A stretch of DNA of 64,000 nt, from contig NZ_AP024154.1 of assembly GCF_015533855.1 (NCBI RefSeq), forward strand, positions 1,739,001 through 1,803,000, given 5' to 3'. Shown piece by piece: positions 62,678 to 64,000 of the stretch. The notes under the pieces were generated by a model, which was given only the letters and a program-made list of their open reading frames with translations, had not been told where the DNA came from and ran no database searches. The position numbers and the translations under genes are program-made. The first letter of the stretch is position 1. The number at the start of each line of letters is the position of its first letter. This DNA comes from Echinicola sp. 20G (lineage in GTDB: Bacteria > Bacteroidota > Bacteroidia > Cytophagales > Cyclobacteriaceae).

Positions 62678-64000
62678 TTATCTGGCTGAACTGCCACTGA
62701 TAGTTTGGCCAAAGAAGATTCCGTTGAGGAATAGCTTGTTGGTGCCAAACCAAAAGGCCCTGAAGTTAGGGTTGTCTACGAAGCCAATCACTTTTCCACG
62801 GCCGTGAGCAGACACTCGGATCATAGCTGTATTTTTCATTTGCTCCAAGTTGAATGGATAGACATAGCCACTGGCCAAAGGTTTATCGGTATAGACCAGT
62901 GGGTTGGCAAATGGATTGTCAGAAGGTTCCATAAATTGGTTACTGTTTCTGAAGGTATAAAGCTCTTGGTGGGTATAGCCATAGCCCAATGGGTGGGTAA
63001 GGTCAAGTTTGACATTGAAAATAGCACCACCGGTTACCTTGGCTCCTTGGTCGTTAGAAAGGTCTGCATAGCTTTTTTGGAGGGTGCTGTCTTCTTCTGT
63101 ATTGGTCTTGAAAGTAAACTTCCCGATCTTATTTTGATTGAGCCAACTGAGCGCCCTTCCTCTGGCGATTACCGTTCCTCCATCTCTTACCCAGTTGGAC
63201 AGGGCTTCCACTCCTGAAGCACTGATGTCGGAATAACTGCCATTTGGAAAGATGATCACATTATACCTTCCTAGGTCAGCATAGTTAAAGTTGTCTGTTG
63301 GAAGCAAGGTAATAGGCATTTCAAATCTCTGGTCCAGTAAGTGCCAGATTTCGCCAGCTTCACTGCTGGATACTCCATTGTCCACCAAAAGCGCCACTTC
63401 AGGGATTTCAAGGACATCAATGCTTGGTGAACCCATATTGATGCCACCGGTATAGCCGGTATCCACACTTTGAATGGTAATGCCCGTTTCTTGCGCAATG
63501 GCTTGTAAGTCCTCAAAGAACTCCTGATCGGAAGCCCCAGTTCTTCCTTGGTCCACCAGAATGGTTCCCCTGCTAAACTTCAACTCAGAATTGATCTCAA
63601 AAGGCTCATGGCTAACCCTGACATTATAGCCTTTTTTCATCAGCTCGTAAGCGGCTTTCGGGGCGTAATATTCACTCCACTCGAAAGCATACCCATAGGC
63701 ACCAGCAGCTCCATTGACTTTTCCTTTTGGTTTGCTCAATCCTTTTTGGACTTCTTCCACATTGGCGAGGTTAAGGATTTTGCTGTTCAGGGTCATGAAC
63801 TGCATGTCGAAGGCCATCGGCAGAGTCCAGGCTGAAACATCATAGAAAAGGCTGTCCTGAAATTCTGTTCTGGTTTCAAACATTCCTTTAATAAGCCGGT
63901 ATTGAGGTTGGTTGAGCGGGACAATAAAAGCTTTATTGGCTTTGAAGTTGGTTCCATTGATTGTGATATCTTCTTTTAGCCCATAAAGTTTGATTTCATG
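62678..64000 (-). CDS. M14 zinc carboxypeptidase family protein, C-terminal part
   Basis: The gene is cut by the window end; the frame is open to base 64000 and contributes about 440 residues. The visible part reads PLNQPQYRLIKGMFETRT and SLFYDVSAWTLPMAFD, then a domain with LGRYNVIIFPNGSY, WVRDGGTVIARG and a C-terminal GTNKLFLNGIFFG. These match the C-terminal region of long Bacteroidota M14 peptidases, which lies after the catalytic domain. The glutamine amidotransferase-like Rossmann stretch (about 200-300) may be non-catalytic. The zinc site lies outside the window. Confidence 0.8.
   Translation of the reverse strand, partial: HEIKLYGLKEDITINGTNFKANKAFIVPLNQPQYRLIKGMFETRTEFQDSLFYDVSAWTLPMAFDMQFMTLNSKILNLANVEEVQKGLSKPKGKVNGAAGAYGYAFEWSEYYAPKAAYELMKKGYNVRVSHEPFEINSELKFSRGTILVDQGRTGASDQEFFEDLQAIAQETGITIQSVDTGYTGGINMGSPSIDVLEIPEVALLVDNGVSSSEAGEIWHLLDQRFEMPITLLPTDNFNYADLGRYNVIIFPNGSYSDISASGVEALSNWVRDGGTVIARGRALSWLNQNKIGKFTFKTNTEEDSTLQKSYADLSNDQGAKVTGGAIFNVKLDLTHPLGYGYTHQELYTFRNSNQFMEPSDNPFANPLVYTDKPLASGYVYPFNLEQMKNTAMIRVSAHGRGKVIGFVDNPNFRAFWFGTNKLFLNGIFFGQTISGSSAR

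Overview
The window looks like a chromosomal stretch of a Bacteroidota bacterium, most likely order Cytophagales, family Cyclobacteriaceae (an Echinicola/Cyclobacterium-like marine or environmental heterotroph). This is inferred from protein character: a PF14905-type TonB receptor, BF3164-like lipoprotein, paired DUF3857 proteins, Haem_bd protein, fused rhamnulose-phosphate aldolase/dehydrogenase, many Sec and lipoprotein signals, moderate-to-low GC, and few recognisable Shine-Dalgarno sites. No rRNA, tRNA, CRISPR array, prophage or complete insertion sequence was recognised.

Layout. 1-3.1 kb: the end of a voltage-gated K+ channel, then a TrkH/KtrB-TrkA/KtrA potassium uptake pair. 3.1-13.6 kb: a lactate oxidation operon (lutABC, minus strand) beside a plus-strand block with a GH31 glycosidase, fused rhamnulose-1-phosphate aldolase/lactaldehyde dehydrogenase, rhamnose isomerase and rhamnulokinase; together they can take L-rhamnose to DHAP and, through lactaldehyde and lactate, to pyruvate. 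13.6-18.5 kb: a Gfo/Idh/MocA oxidoreductase, a small secreted protein and a GMC oxidoreductase with its gluconate-dehydrogenase-subunit-3 partner. 18.5-22.6 kb: a tesA-like SGNH hydrolase divergent from a ybbA/ybbP-like ABC exporter. 22.7-24.1 kb: MarR regulator and YceI protein, each preceded by the same palindrome. 24.1-29.3 kb: a saccharopine-dehydrogenase-like enzyme overlapping deoC, an NptA-type Na/Pi cotransporter, a divergent PiT-like transporter and tadA. 29.3-38.6 kb: superoxide dismutase, TonB receptor, a large palindromic intergenic element, BF3164-like lipoprotein, MaoC hydratase and two overlapping DUF3857 genes.

38.7-46.8 kb: a DEAD-box helicase (DEFD variant), VF530 protein, a ferredoxin-cyclase-globin fusion, a Haem_bd protein, an AlkD-like repair protein and a GH2 glycosidase. 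46.9-54.7 kb: a more accessory minus-strand region with a large unrecognised membrane-anchored protein directly downstream of a TIR/winged-helix protein, a VOC protein, several small proteins and an M20 peptidase. 55-64 kb: class C beta-lactamase-like hydrolase, a repeat-rich gap, a DcaP-like porin, a MoxR/ChlI-like ATPase with VWA partner, acylphosphatase, an unknown protein and the C-terminal part of an M14 carboxypeptidase-like protein cut by the window end.

Most notable: the three-domain [2Fe-2S]-cyclase-globin protein (40.4-41.8 kb); the TIR/toroid-like gene pair (47.5-50.2 kb); a DUF3857 partner that lost its transglutaminase Cys and His; a PiT-like transporter next to an NptA transporter; and several long perfect inverted repeats without T-tracts, one touching a start codon. 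Starts were moved to internal ATGs where the longest reading frame began at a non-ATG codon or delayed a signal peptide. Family assignments come from motif reading only; no database search was run.
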